64,000 nt of DNA, from assembly GCF_013374995.1 (NCBI RefSeq), contig NZ_CP056030.1, forward strand, positions 3,442,501 to 3,506,500, written 5' to 3'. This document shows positions 8,999-18,218 of this stretch, one piece after another. Both the position numbers and the translations under genes were made by a program. The stretch is from Pseudomonas eucalypticola (GTDB lineage Bacteria; Pseudomonadota; Gammaproteobacteria; Pseudomonadales; Pseudomonadaceae). The notes under the pieces were generated by a model. It was not told where the DNA came from. It saw only the letters and a program-made list of their open reading frames with translations, and made no database searches. How positions within the stretch are numbered: position 1 is the first letter of the stretch; every line of letters begins with the position of its first letter.

Positions 8999-10108
8999 AT
9001 GACCAACCTCGCCGTCGATACGCCCGTCACCCCTGCCCCCACCCACACCCGCAAGCGCTGGCTGTTGGCCTTGGGAGCACTCGCGGCGCTGGCACTGCTG
9101 GCCTGGTTGGGCGGGCACTGGTGGCTGACCGGGCGTTTCGTGCAAAGCACCGATGATGCGTACATCGGTGCCGACACCACGGTGGTCGGGCCCAAAGTCT
9201 CAGGCTATATCGCCCAGGTGGCCGTCACCGACAACCAGCGGGTCAAGGCCGGCGACCTGCTGGTGAAAATCGATGACCGGGACTACCGCGCTGCCTTGGC
9301 CAAGGCCCAGGGTGCGGTGGCCGCGCAGCAGGCGCTGCTGGCCAACCTGGACGCCACCGAGCGTTTGCAGCAAGCGGTGATCGACCAGGCCAGCGCCGGC
9401 ATCACCGTGGCGGCGGCCGAACAGGTGCGCTCGCGCAACGACAACCTGCGCTACCAGACCCTGTCCAAAACCTCGGCCGTGTCCCTGCAGGACGCCCAGC
9501 AAGTGGACGCCACCTTCAAGACCGCCCAGGCCAACAGCGCCCGCGCCCAGGCCCAACTGCTGGCCGCGCAACGCCAGGTGCAAGTGATCGACACCCAGAA
9601 ACAACAGGCCCGTGCCGCGCTGCAGCAGGCTGACGCCGACCTGGACATGGCCCGCCTGAACCTGGGCTACACGGAGCTGCGCGCACCGGTTGACGGCGTC
9701 GTGGGCAACCGCCGTGCGCGGGTTGGCGCCTATGCCGCGGCCGGCACCCAGCTGCTGGCGGTGGTACCGGCCAACGGCCTGTGGGTAGATGCCAACTTCA
9801 AGGAGGACCAGTTGGCCGCCATGCAGGCCGGCCAACGCGTGGAGGTGCGCGCCGACATACTGCCCGGCAAGGTCTTCCACGGCCACCTGGACAGCCTGGC
9901 GCCCGCCACCGGCGCGCAGTTCAGCGTGCTGCCACCGGAGAACGCCACCGGCAACTTCACCAAGATCGTCCAGCGCGTGCCGGTGCGTATTGTGCTGGAC
10001 CCCGTGGACGGCCAACTGGGGCAATTGCGCCCCGGGTTATCGGTGACGGCTGAGGTCGACACCCGCGAGGCCGTGGACACGCAGCAGGCACAGGCCAGCG
10101 CCCCATGA
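8999..10108 (+). CDS. EmrA/HlyD-family efflux membrane-fusion protein
   Basis: A 369-residue periplasmic adaptor for an MFS drug exporter. One transmembrane helix near the N-terminus (residues 17-38, WLLALGALAALALLAWLGG) anchors it. It is followed by the barrel-sandwich start STDDAYIGADTTVVGPKVSGYI, a long alpha-helical hairpin (residues about 90-220, rich in Ala and Gln) and the return strand LGYTELRAPVDGVVGNR. Order and motifs match EmrA. The next gene overlaps it by four bases and encodes the EmrB-type pump, so the pair forms one unit that would need an outer-membrane TolC-type channel from elsewhere. No good ribosome binding site was seen before the ATG. Confidence 0.9.
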   Translation: MTNLAVDTPVTPAPTHTRKRWLLALGALAALALLAWLGGHWWLTGRFVQSTDDAYIGADTTVVGPKVSGYIAQVAVTDNQRVKAGDLLVKIDDRDYRAALAKAQGAVAAQQALLANLDATERLQQAVIDQASAGITVAAAEQVRSRNDNLRYQTLSKTSAVSLQDAQQVDATFKTAQANSARAQAQLLAAQRQVQVIDTQKQQARAALQQADADLDMARLNLGYTELRAPVDGVVGNRRARVGAYAAAGTQLLAVVPANGLWVDANFKEDQLAAMQAGQRVEVRADILPGKVFHGHLDSLAPATGAQFSVLPPENATGNFTKIVQRVPVRIVLDPVDGQLGQLRPGLSVTAEVDTREAVDTQQAQASAP

Positions 10109-11673
10109 GCCGCGCCCTGCCCTTCGACGCCGCCTCGATGCCCACCGGGCAAAAAGTCTTCGCCTTCGCCGCCATGTGCGTGGGCATGTTCATCGCCTTG
10201 CTGGACATCCAGATCGTTTCTGCCTCACTGCGTGACATCGGTGGCGGGCTGTCGGCCGGCGCCGACGAAACAGCCTGGGTGCAGACCAGTTACCTGATCG
10301 CCGAAATCGTCGTTATTCCGCTGTCGGGCTGGTTGTCACGGGTATTTTCCACCCGCTGGCTGTTCTGTGCCTCGGCGGTGGGTTTTACCCTGTCGAGCCT
10401 GCTGTGCGGCATGGCCTGGAATATCCAGAGCATGATCGCCTTCCGCGCCTTGCAGGGGTTTCTCGGGGGGTCGATGATCCCGCTGGTGTTCACCACCGCC
10501 TTTTTTTTCTTCACTGGCAAACAGAAGGTCATCGCCGCTGCCACCATCGGAGCCATCGCCTCCCTGGCCCCTACCCTGGGCCCGACCATCGGCGGGTGGA
10601 TCACCGACCACTACTCCTGGCATTGGCTGTTCTACATCAACCTGGTGCCCGGCCTCTTCGTCGCCGTGGCCGTACCGGTATTGGTACGCATCGACGAACC
10701 GGACCTGCGCCTGCTCAAGGGCGCCGACTACCTGAGCATGGTGTTCATGGCGCTGTTCCTCGGCTGCCTGGAATACACCCTGGAGGAAGGCCCCCGATGG
10801 AACTGGTTCAGCGACAGCACCATCCTGGTGACCGCCTGGGTGTCGGGCCTGGCGGCCTTGGCGTTCATTGGTCGCACCCTGACGGTGAGCAACCCGGTGG
10901 TGGACCTGCGGGCCCTGGGTGAGCGCAATTTTGCCCTGGGCTGCTTTTTCTCGTTCGTCACCGGCATCGGCCTGTTCGCCACCATTTACCTGACCCCGCT
11001 GTTTCTGGGCCGGGTGCGCGGCTACAGCGCGCTGGACATTGGCCTGGCGGTATTCTCGACCGGGGTGTTCCAGATCCTGTCGATTCCGTTGTACGCCTTC
11101 CTGGCCAACCGCGTGGACCTGCGCTGGATCATGATGACGGGCCTGGCGCTGTTCGCGCTGTCCATGTGGGACTTCTCGCCCATCACCCATGACTGGGGCG
11201 CCCGGGAGCTGCTACTGCCCCAGGCCTTGCGCGGCATGGCCCAGCAACTGGCGGTACCGCCCACCGTGACCCTGACCCTGGGCGCCCTGGCCCAGTCACG
11301 TCTCAAGCAGGCGTCGGGGCTGTTCAACCTGATGCGCAACCTGGGCGGCGCCATTGGCATCGCCGCCTGCGCCACCCTCCTCAATGACCGCACCAACCTG
11401 CACTTCACCCGGCTGGCGGAGCATTTGAACAGCGCCAACGAAAACCTCAACCAGTGGTTGAACCAGGTGGGCAGCAGCCTGGGGCAGATGGGGCTGGACG
11501 GCAACGCGGCGGCGCTCAGGCAGTTGTGGAACCTCACCTACCGCGAGGCGCAGACACAAACCTATGCCGATGCCTTCCTGGCGATCATGGTGTGCTTCGT
11601 GGTGGCCACCGCGATGGTACCGTTGATGCGCAAAGTAGCACCGCCAGCGGCGCCCTCGGCCGATGCCCACTGA
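10105..11673 (+). CDS. DHA2-family (EmrB-type) MFS efflux transporter
   Basis: A 522-residue 14-helix major facilitator exporter. Landmarks are the first-helix motif FIALLDIQIVSASLRDIGGGL, WVQTSYLIAEIVVIPLSGWLS, and motif C in helix 5 (ASLAPTLGPTIGGWITDHYSWHW). All are typical of EmrB/QacA-type drug:H+ antiporters. It starts inside the stop codon of the adaptor gene (ATGA), showing translational coupling. The substrates are unknown; the class exports uncouplers, fatty acids, aromatic acids and antibiotics. Confidence 0.92.
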   Translation: MSRALPFDAASMPTGQKVFAFAAMCVGMFIALLDIQIVSASLRDIGGGLSAGADETAWVQTSYLIAEIVVIPLSGWLSRVFSTRWLFCASAVGFTLSSLLCGMAWNIQSMIAFRALQGFLGGSMIPLVFTTAFFFFTGKQKVIAAATIGAIASLAPTLGPTIGGWITDHYSWHWLFYINLVPGLFVAVAVPVLVRIDEPDLRLLKGADYLSMVFMALFLGCLEYTLEEGPRWNWFSDSTILVTAWVSGLAALAFIGRTLTVSNPVVDLRALGERNFALGCFFSFVTGIGLFATIYLTPLFLGRVRGYSALDIGLAVFSTGVFQILSIPLYAFLANRVDLRWIMMTGLALFALSMWDFSPITHDWGARELLLPQALRGMAQQLAVPPTVTLTLGALAQSRLKQASGLFNLMRNLGGAIGIAACATLLNDRTNLHFTRLAEHLNSANENLNQWLNQVGSSLGQMGLDGNAAALRQLWNLTYREAQTQTYADAFLAIMVCFVVATAMVPLMRKVAPPAAPSADAH

Positions 11674-11709
11674 CACCAGGCGCCCACGCTGACAGCGGCT
11701 GGTAACGGG

Positions 11710-12684
11710 TCACAGGTCGTACCGATCCACCGCCCGACGCCGCTCGTTGTCATCGCGCACATCGTAGTTGGCGGTGGTCTGGATGTTGGTGTGGTGCGCC
11801 AGCTTCTGCGCGATCGACAGGTCATGCTCTTCGATCACCCGGGTGATGAACGAGCGCCGGAAGTCATGGGGCATGATCTTCACCCCCACCTGGGTGCCAC
11901 GTTGCCGGGCGATGTAGTAAATGGCGTGCTTGGTGATGCGCTCGCGGGTGATGTGGCTGCCGCGGCGGATGCGGTTGAACAGGAAGCTGTCGTCCTGTTC
12001 GCCCTCGCCCAGGTGCTCGCGACGATACGCCAGCCAGGCATTGAGCTTTTCGAAGGCCCAGGCCGGCGCGTATTTGATCAATTGCTTGTTACCCTTGCCC
12101 GTCACCTGCAGGCTGCGCTCGCTGAAGTCGATCTGCGACAACTCCAGGTTCACCGACTCGGATTTGCGCATCCCCGAGCCGTACAGGATGGCGATCACCG
12201 CCGCATCGCGCAGGCCCTGGGGGCGGGGGTCGGCGGCGCAAACGTCCATCAGCTCGCGAATCAGCGTGCGCTTGAGGTTACGGCCCTGACTCAGGCGGGT
12301 CCCGGCGGCGGGCTTGACCGAGCGCATCTTGAGCAAGTGGTCCTGGTCGATCAGGCTCAGGCGCCAGGCTTCGTTCATTACCCCGCGCAGGGCGTTGACG
12401 TACAACGAAGAAGTATTGGGGGCGTAACCGTCCGCGCGCAGGGCGGCCACCAAGCCGGTGATGTGGCCGGGCTGCAACACATGCCAGGGCACGTCGCGAA
12501 TGTCAGCGTCGGCGAACCCGAGGCGGTCGGCGGCGTCCTGCAACACGTATTTCATGGTCAACTGGCTGGAGGGCACCAGGCGGGCCAGGTACTGCACCAG
12601 GGGGTTGCGCACGTCCGGCAACGGGTCAAGGGCGTGGAGATCAGGCAAAACAGGGCGTTCCTCGTGGATTCGATGCCGGGGCAT
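11710..12684 (-). CDS. Tyrosine-type site-specific recombinase (lone chromosomal integrase)
   Basis: A phage-integrase-family recombinase of about 324 residues. An N-terminal SAM-like DNA-binding domain (residues 30-125) is followed by a catalytic domain with all expected residues: Arg173 (GSGMRKSE), Lys198 (GKGNK), His273 and Arg276 (MPHDFRRSF), His297/298 (KLAHHTN) and the nucleophile Tyr307 (ANYDVR). The start is uncertain: the ATG at 12684 gives a normal family length, while a GTG at 12753 is also open, and neither has a strong ribosome binding site. No phage or island genes or attachment repeats were seen nearby, so this is not an obvious element integrase. It is distinct from the usual XerC and XerD contexts. 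Confidence 0.85.
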   Translation of the reverse strand: MPRHRIHEERPVLPDLHALDPLPDVRNPLVQYLARLVPSSQLTMKYVLQDAADRLGFADADIRDVPWHVLQPGHITGLVAALRADGYAPNTSSLYVNALRGVMNEAWRLSLIDQDHLLKMRSVKPAAGTRLSQGRNLKRTLIRELMDVCAADPRPQGLRDAAVIAILYGSGMRKSESVNLELSQIDFSERSLQVTGKGNKQLIKYAPAWAFEKLNAWLAYRREHLGEGEQDDSFLFNRIRRGSHITRERITKHAIYYIARQRGTQVGVKIMPHDFRRSFITRVIEEHDLSIAQKLAHHTNIQTTANYDVRDDNERRRAVDRYDL

Positions 12685-12820
12685 GGTAGCAGGCCGGGGC
12701 CCGCACCACTCGGGTGCACCCTGAAAAAACCCGACCAAATTTGGAGCTGACACGTTTCAGCCCGTGGCCAATAGCGCTATGCTGAATCCTTTGTCACCGG
12801 TCATCCATGGAGGTAGCGTC

Positions 12821-14443
12821 ATGAGCCAAGATCCCCTGAGCAGTCTGTACCCTACAGCAGCGGATATCCCCGAACAGTACCGCCTGAGCGGCCAGGTCGA
12901 GCAACGCGATTACCTGGTGGACGGCGAACTGCGTCGCTGGGACGGCCCCTTGGCCACCGTGCGCAGCCCGATTTTCCTGAATACCCCGGAAGGCGATCAG
13001 CAGGTCATCCTGGGCAGCACGCCGCTGCTCGATGCCGACACCGCCCTCACCGCCCTGGACGCCGCCGTGCGCGCTTACGACAAGGGCCGCGGCGCCTGGC
13101 CGAACCTGCGGGTGGCCGAGCGTATCCGCCATGTCGAAGGGTTCCTGGCGCGCATGCTTGAACAGCGCGACGCGGTGGTCAAGCTGTTGATGTGGGAAAT
13201 CGGCAAGAACCTCAAGGACTCGCAGAAAGAGTTCGACCGCACCTGCGACTACATCGTCGACACCATCAATGCCTTGAAGGACGTCGACCGCAAGTCCAGC
13301 CGCTTCGAGCTGGAACAGGACACCCTGGGCCAGATCCGTCGCGTGCCCCTGGGCGTGGCCCTGTGCATGGGCCCTTACAACTACCCGTTGAACGAGACCT
13401 TCACCACCCTGATCCCGGCGCTGATCATGGGCAACACCGTGGTGTTCAAACCGGCCAAGTTCGGCGTGCTGCTGATTCGTCCGCTCCTGGAAGCCTTCCG
13501 CGACAGCTTCCCTGCCGGTGTCATCAACGTCATCTATGGCAGCGGCCGCGAGACCGTCAGCGCCCTGATGGCCAGTGGCAAGATCGACATCTTCGCCTTC
13601 ATCGGTACCCACAAGGCCGCCAGCGACCTGAAGAAACTGCACCCCAAGCCACACCGGCTGCGCTCGGCCCTGGGCCTGGACGCCAAGAACCCTGGCATCG
13701 TGCTGCCCGAGGTGGACCTGGACAATGCCGTCAACGAAGCCATCACCGGTTCGCTGTCGTTCAACGGCCAGCGCTGCACCGCGTTGAAGATCCTGTTCGT
13801 GCACGAGAACGTGGTGGGCAGTTTCATCGAGAAATTCAACCAGAAACTCGCCGCGCTGAAATCCGGCATGCCGTGGGAGCCGGGCGTGTCGCTGACGCCG
13901 CTGCCGGAGCAAGGCAAGACCGACTATCTGTCGGCGCTGGTCAAGGACGCCGAGGCCCAGGGCGCCAAGGTGGTGAACCCCAATGGCGGCGCCATCCGCG
14001 GTTCGTTCTTCTACCCTGCGGTACTGTTCCCGGTGACGCCGCAGATGCGCGTGTACCAGGAAGAGCAATTTGGCCCGGTGGTACCGATCGTGCCGTTCCG
14101 TGACCTGGAAACGGTGATCGACTACGTGTTGGAATCGGACTTCGGCCAGCAGGCGAGCATCTTCGGCACTGATGCCACCCAGGTTGGCAAACTGGTGGAC
14201 CTGTTCGCCAACCAGGTCGGCCGCATCAACATCAACGCCCAGTGCCAGCGCGGCCCGGACACCTACCCGTTCAACGGCCGCAAGAACTCGGCCGAAGGCA
14301 CCCTGTCGGTGTTCGACGCCCTGCGCACCTTCTCGATCCGCACGCTGGTGGCGACCAAGTTCCAGGACGCCAACAAGACGTTGATCAGCGATATCATCCA
14401 CGACCGCAAGTCGAACTTCCTGACCACCGATTACATCTTCTGA
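12821..14443 (+). CDS. gapN: NADP-dependent glyceraldehyde-3-phosphate dehydrogenase-like aldehyde dehydrogenase
   Basis: A 540-residue aldehyde-dehydrogenase superfamily protein resembling GapN, which oxidises glyceraldehyde 3-phosphate irreversibly to 3-phosphoglycerate with NADP. The cofactor domain shows GPYNYPLNE and VVFKPAKFG, and the nucleophile is Cys319 in FNGQRCTALK. The start follows a GGAGG ribosome binding site by eight bases. An oddity is that the motif normally carrying the general-base glutamate (ELGG) reads SALGLDAKNPG at 282-292, so the glutamate is replaced and two residues are inserted. The family assignment comes from overall pattern; activity should be tested before GapN is taken for granted. 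It is divergent from the recombinase. Confidence 0.8.
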   Translation: MSQDPLSSLYPTAADIPEQYRLSGQVEQRDYLVDGELRRWDGPLATVRSPIFLNTPEGDQQVILGSTPLLDADTALTALDAAVRAYDKGRGAWPNLRVAERIRHVEGFLARMLEQRDAVVKLLMWEIGKNLKDSQKEFDRTCDYIVDTINALKDVDRKSSRFELEQDTLGQIRRVPLGVALCMGPYNYPLNETFTTLIPALIMGNTVVFKPAKFGVLLIRPLLEAFRDSFPAGVINVIYGSGRETVSALMASGKIDIFAFIGTHKAASDLKKLHPKPHRLRSALGLDAKNPGIVLPEVDLDNAVNEAITGSLSFNGQRCTALKILFVHENVVGSFIEKFNQKLAALKSGMPWEPGVSLTPLPEQGKTDYLSALVKDAEAQGAKVVNPNGGAIRGSFFYPAVLFPVTPQMRVYQEEQFGPVVPIVPFRDLETVIDYVLESDFGQQASIFGTDATQVGKLVDLFANQVGRININAQCQRGPDTYPFNGRKNSAEGTLSVFDALRTFSIRTLVATKFQDANKTLISDIIHDRKSNFLTTDYIF

Positions 14444-14527
14444 CCGAGGACCGGGCAGGCCGCCAGGCTTGCCCGGATCCACTTCCCCACGGCATGATGG
14501 CTCCCCCTTCCCCGGGTGGAGAGCGCA

Positions 14528-15652
14528 GTGCCCAGCGTTTCGCAGATCGCCGATCGACAATCCCGCCTCGCCGCCACAGTCATGGCCCTGTGCCTGCCCA
14601 GTGACGTGCTGCTTTACCTGCTCCTGCCCATGCAGCCCCAGGCCTTCGGCATCAGCCTGGCCCAGGCCGGTATTCTGCTGGCGGCCAACCGCCTGGTGCG
14701 GATTGTCGGCTACAGCCAGGTGGTGCAGTTCTATGCGCGCAATGGCGACCGCCTCACCTGCATGATCGCGGCAGGTGCCGCGGCCCTGTGCGCGCTTGGC
14801 AATGCCACGCTGTCAGGGTTCGCCTGGTTGCTGGGGCTGCGCCTGGTGTGGGGGTTGTGCTTTGCGGCGTTCAACCTGTCCACCCAGGTCATGGCGACCC
14901 ATGAACCGGCAGGTGCCGCGCGGCGTTCCGGGCGAGCGCGAGCGCTGGCGGCCATCGGGCCCATGCTGGCCTTGCCGCTGGGGGCGGCCTTGAGCCTGTG
15001 GCTAGGGCCGCGGGCGATTTTCTTCATTCTTGCCGGCACTTGCACCCTGGGCTTCTTCGTTGCCCGACGCCTGCCGCAGCAGCCTCATGCCTTGCAGGCG
15101 GGCGGCAAGCGCTTCAAGAAGCCCGACAGCGTGGCGGTATGGTCTTTCATCGAGGGCGTGGCGCTGGATGGGCTGTTCATCTTCGGCCTGTCCTTGCAGG
15201 CGCAGAAGGTACTGGGCGGCGACGCCATGATGATCGCCGGGGTACTGATGGGGCTGCGTTACCTGTCCGAACTGTTGCTCAGCCCGCTGGGCGGTTGGGC
15301 GGCGCAGCGCTTCGGCGCCACGGCGATGCTGCTGGTGTTTTCCATCAGTAGCGCTGTGGCCCTGAGCGTGTTTGGCAACCATTGGGTGATCGTCGGCGGT
15401 GCCGCCGTGCTCGTATTGCGAGCCTTGCAACTGCCGCTGGTGGCGACATTGGTGGCCGAGCGCAACCCTGGGCCAGCGCGCGTGCAGGCCCTGGCGTCCA
15501 ATGCCGTGTGGCGCGACGTAGGCGCGGGGCTGGGGCCACTGCTGGCCGGCGTCTTGCTGCCCATCACCTCGGCGCCGTGGGTATTCGGCGTAGCGGGATT
15601 GGCGATAGCCTTGAGTGCCCTGGCCTGCCAGCGTAAAGCCAATCCCGCGTAG
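14528..15652 (+). CDS. MFS transporter
   Basis: A 374-residue major-facilitator protein with about 12 hydrophobic segments. It opens with AATVMALCLPSDVLLYLLLP and has the loop 2-3 region ILLAANRLVRIVGY and a second-half helix LMGLRYLSELLLSPLGGWAAQRFG with the motif-A-like GGWxxxRFG. The GTG start at 14528 is chosen because GGAG lies six bases before it; a GTG at 14516 is also open. The stop codon TAG is part of the first arm of the adjacent REP palindrome. The substrate is unknown. Confidence 0.8.
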   Translation: MPSVSQIADRQSRLAATVMALCLPSDVLLYLLLPMQPQAFGISLAQAGILLAANRLVRIVGYSQVVQFYARNGDRLTCMIAAGAAALCALGNATLSGFAWLLGLRLVWGLCFAAFNLSTQVMATHEPAGAARRSGRARALAAIGPMLALPLGAALSLWLGPRAIFFILAGTCTLGFFVARRLPQQPHALQAGGKRFKKPDSVAVWSFIEGVALDGLFIFGLSLQAQKVLGGDAMMIAGVLMGLRYLSELLLSPLGGWAAQRFGATAMLLVFSISSAVALSVFGNHWVIVGGAAVLVLRALQLPLVATLVAERNPGPARVQALASNAVWRDVGAGLGPLLAGVLLPITSAPWVFGVAGLAIALSALACQRKANPA

Positions 15653-15999
15653 CAGCGGACCTGGCCGCGTCAGGGCACATGCGGTGTGCCTGACGCCGCG
15701 CGGCGCCTTGACGCGGCCGGGTCCGCTGCTACGCAGATAGCGCCGGCCGCGTCGGGGCACATGCGGTGCGCCTGACCCCACGCGGCGCCCAGGACGCGGC
15801 CGGAGCCGTGGCAGATAGCGTCGTAGCAGCGGACCTGGCCGCGTTGGGGCACATGCGGTGTGCCTGACCCCACGCAGCGCCCAGGACGCGGCCGCAGCCG
15901 TTGCAGATAGCGCCGTAGCAGCGGACCTGGCCGCGTCGGGGCACATGCGGTGTGCCTGAAACTGCGCGGTGCTCGGGACGCGGCCGGGTCCGCTGCTAC
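15649..15999. repeat. REP/BIME array beside a RAYT gene, four units
   Basis: Four units of about 88-92 bp lie between two convergent genes. The outer units are large imperfect palindromes: GTAGCAGCGGACC, GGCCGCGTC, an inner GGGCACATGCGGTGTGCC hairpin, then GACGCGGCC and GGTCCGCTGCTAC. Unit starts are near 15649, 15736, 15822 and 15914; the internal units have degenerate ends reading GCAGATAGCG. The array is flanked on the right by the transposase-like RAYT gene, the usual arrangement for REP families. The first and last arms include the TAG stop codons of both neighbours. Confidence 0.9.
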
Positions 16000-16454
16000 A
16001 GCCATACGGCATCCCAGAGGGGGTAGTCGGCTACACGCTGGACCAATCCTGCACGCAGTGGATTGGCAATGATGTACCGGGCGGCTTGCCTGAGATCTTC
16101 TTCCTTGCGCAGCGCGCGGTCGTAATACCCCTTCTGCCACAACGGCCCCTGTAACGCCAGCCGCGTGTTGATCGCGTAACCACTGCGCGCCTTGACGCGC
16201 CCGACCACGTCGCCCAACGATCCGCTGCGCAGTTCGAATAGCCAGTGCAAATGATCAGGCATCACCACCCATGCCAGCGATGACAACCGCCCCGCCTGCT
16301 CAACCGCGCGCATTTCCTTTACCAGCAGGCGACCGAGCCCTAAGTCCTCGAAATGCGCTATTCGACCCTCGGTGACCGTCGTGACCGTATAGATCTGCCC
16401 ACACTGGCTGAAGCGCCCCGTACGCAGCGAAAACGCTCTGCATTTGCCGTTCAT
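15996..16454 (-). CDS. REP-associated tyrosine transposase (RAYT)
   Basis: A 152-residue single-strand DNA transposase of the Y1-HUH family related to IS200/IS605 TnpA. The HUH metal-binding motif is MPDHLHWL (His68, His70) and the catalytic tyrosine lies in QKGYYDRALR (Tyr110 or Tyr111). The C-terminus ends in the RAYT-typical RYIIANPLRAGLV. The start at 16454 has GGAGG seven bases upstream; the longer frame to 16580 is rejected. RAYT proteins cut and mobilise their cognate REP hairpins, and a four-unit array adjoins its 3' end, so enzyme and substrate are paired here. The stop codon TAG lies inside the terminal REP arm. Confidence 0.92.
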   Translation of the reverse strand: MNGKCRAFSLRTGRFSQCGQIYTVTTVTEGRIAHFEDLGLGRLLVKEMRAVEQAGRLSSLAWVVMPDHLHWLFELRSGSLGDVVGRVKARSGYAINTRLALQGPLWQKGYYDRALRKEEDLRQAARYIIANPLRAGLVQRVADYPLWDAVWL

Positions 16455-16861
16455 GAGTCTGCCCTCCATGGCTGACCCCACAAAGTAATTGCCCCCGCAC
16501 ATGCGACGCGATAGCCGGTGCGTTAGAAAAAATGACACAACAGCGACCCTTTTTTCATGTGCCTGAAGCCCCCGTCCCATGGTGGCCAGAGGCCTGACAA
16601 CCGGGCGCGATGTCGCAGGCAGTCATCCCGCAAACGGTTGCGCTCAACCGATTCAGGTGCGATAACTAAAAAGGTGAACCACTCGAATCCCCACAAAAAA
16701 TAGAAATCACCCCGGTATCGAACGCGTTTTTCGTCGATCCTGCATTTCCATTTCATCCGGTCGCTTTACCCACGCCATTGCGGCGTAAACCTGCCCTTCA
16801 ACCTCATTGAGGCCATTCATGGGTGCGCCCAAGCACCTGCTGCACACAAGGAAACGGAACA
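16455..16861. other. Gene-free region upstream of polyol-type carrier, with an inverted repeat
   Basis: About 400 bp without a convincing gene; a 77-residue frame on the minus strand (16523-16756) has no family features and no ribosome binding site. An inverted repeat CGGTTG-CGCT-CAACCG at 16635-16650 resembles LacI/GalR-type operators and could regulate the carrier downstream, which would suit a polyol transporter. That link is inference only. Confidence 0.35.
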
Positions 16862-18208
16862 TTGAGCGATCAATCCACTCCGCACTCTCCCCTCGCCCGC
16901 CTGTGCGATAAAATCGGCATTCCCTACCCCCTCTTCTGGGGCTTCGTTGGCCTGTTGATCTTCATGATCGGCGACGGCGTCGAACTCGGTTACCTCTCAC
17001 CCTTCCTCAGCCAGCGCGGCATGGCCGAAAACCATATCGCCATGGTGTTCACCCTGTATGGCGTCACCGTCGGCATTTCGTCGTGGCTTGCGGGTGCGCT
17101 GTCCAACCTGTGGGGCCCCAAGCGCGTGATGATGCTCGGCCTGCTGATCTGGAGCGTCTTCGAAGCACTGTTCCTGGTCTACGGGCTGCAAAAGCTCAGC
17201 TATCCGATGATCCTGCTCACCTATGGCCTGCGCGGCTTTGGCTACCCATTGTTCGCCTACGGCTTCCTGGTCTGGATCGCCGCGGCCACGCCGTCGCGCA
17301 AGATGGGCCTTGCAGTGGGCTGGTTCTGGGTGGCCTACGCGGCCGGCCTGCCAACCCTGGGTTCGCTGGTGGCGAGCATCAGCATTCCGCTGATCGGCGC
17401 GCTGCAAACGTTCTGGCTGTCGTTCGGGCTGGTGGTGATCGGCGGCGCGATCGGCCTGGTCGGCATGCGCGAAGCCCACGGCCTGCGCCGCCTGGCACCA
17501 GAAGGGGAAAAGCCGCTGGTGTCGATGGCCAAGAACATCACCATCATGTGGACCCAGCCAAAAGTCTCCCTGGCCGGTCTCGTGCGGGTGATCAACACGG
17601 CGTCGATGTTCGGCTTCCTGGTGGTGATGCCCGGCTTCTTCATGCACACCGTCGGCTTTAGCCTCGAGCAATGGCTACGCCTGCTGACCATCGTGTTCGT
17701 GTTCAACATCATCGGCAACATGACGTCCAGCGTCATCAGCACGCGCATCGGCTACCGCAACACCATCCTCTGGCTGGGCGCCGTGGGCAGCACCATCAGT
17801 ACGCCGCTGTTCTTCTTCATGCCCCAGGCCTTTCCGCACAACTTCATGCTGGCCTCGGTGTTCGGTGCGTTCTATGGCCTGACCCTGGCCTGCTTCGTGC
17901 CGCTGTCGGCCCTGGCCCCGGCGCTGGCGCCGCAGAACAAGGCGGCCGCGCTGTCGGTGCTGAGCCTGGGCGCGGGTGCTTCGACGTGGGTAGGCCCAGC
18001 GGTGGTGGCGATCTTCAGCGAGCGGTTCGGTCTGGAAGGTGTGGTGTGGGCGTTCTCCGGGCTGTATGCCCTGAGCGCGGTGATGACCGTGTTCCTGCGT
18101 GACCCGGAACCGGTCCATGAGCCGGTGCTGACCCCGGCCAAGCGCCGGATCAAGGTGCGGGTGCCGCGCCTGGATTACCGCTGGGCCCATGCGACCCGCG
18201 CCGACTAA
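16862..18208 (+). CDS. MFS transporter, polyol permease/CsbX-like family
   Basis: A 448-residue 12-helix carrier resembling the ribitol/arabitol permeases (RbtT, DalT) and CsbX. It shows IGDGVELGYLSPFLSQRGM in helix 1, LYGVTVGISSWLAGALSNLWGPKRVMM with motif A, and the mid-protein LGLVGMREAHG-type loop. The TTG at 16862 is preferred because AAGGA lies nine bases before it; a GTG at 16823 is in frame but has no such site. The substrate is most likely a sugar alcohol or related hydroxylated compound by family, but no catabolic genes are adjacent. It is convergent with the thiolase gene. Confidence 0.82.
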   Translation: MSDQSTPHSPLARLCDKIGIPYPLFWGFVGLLIFMIGDGVELGYLSPFLSQRGMAENHIAMVFTLYGVTVGISSWLAGALSNLWGPKRVMMLGLLIWSVFEALFLVYGLQKLSYPMILLTYGLRGFGYPLFAYGFLVWIAAATPSRKMGLAVGWFWVAYAAGLPTLGSLVASISIPLIGALQTFWLSFGLVVIGGAIGLVGMREAHGLRRLAPEGEKPLVSMAKNITIMWTQPKVSLAGLVRVINTASMFGFLVVMPGFFMHTVGFSLEQWLRLLTIVFVFNIIGNMTSSVISTRIGYRNTILWLGAVGSTISTPLFFFMPQAFPHNFMLASVFGAFYGLTLACFVPLSALAPALAPQNKAAALSVLSLGAGASTWVGPAVVAIFSERFGLEGVVWAFSGLYALSAVMTVFLRDPEPVHEPVLTPAKRRIKVRVPRLDYRWAHATRAD

Positions 18209-18218
18209 GCGCGGGGCC

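Noticed and set aside
16523..16756. A 77-residue minus-strand frame upstream of the RAYT gene
   Set aside because: No ribosome binding site, mixed composition and no similarity to any family; treated as intergenic.
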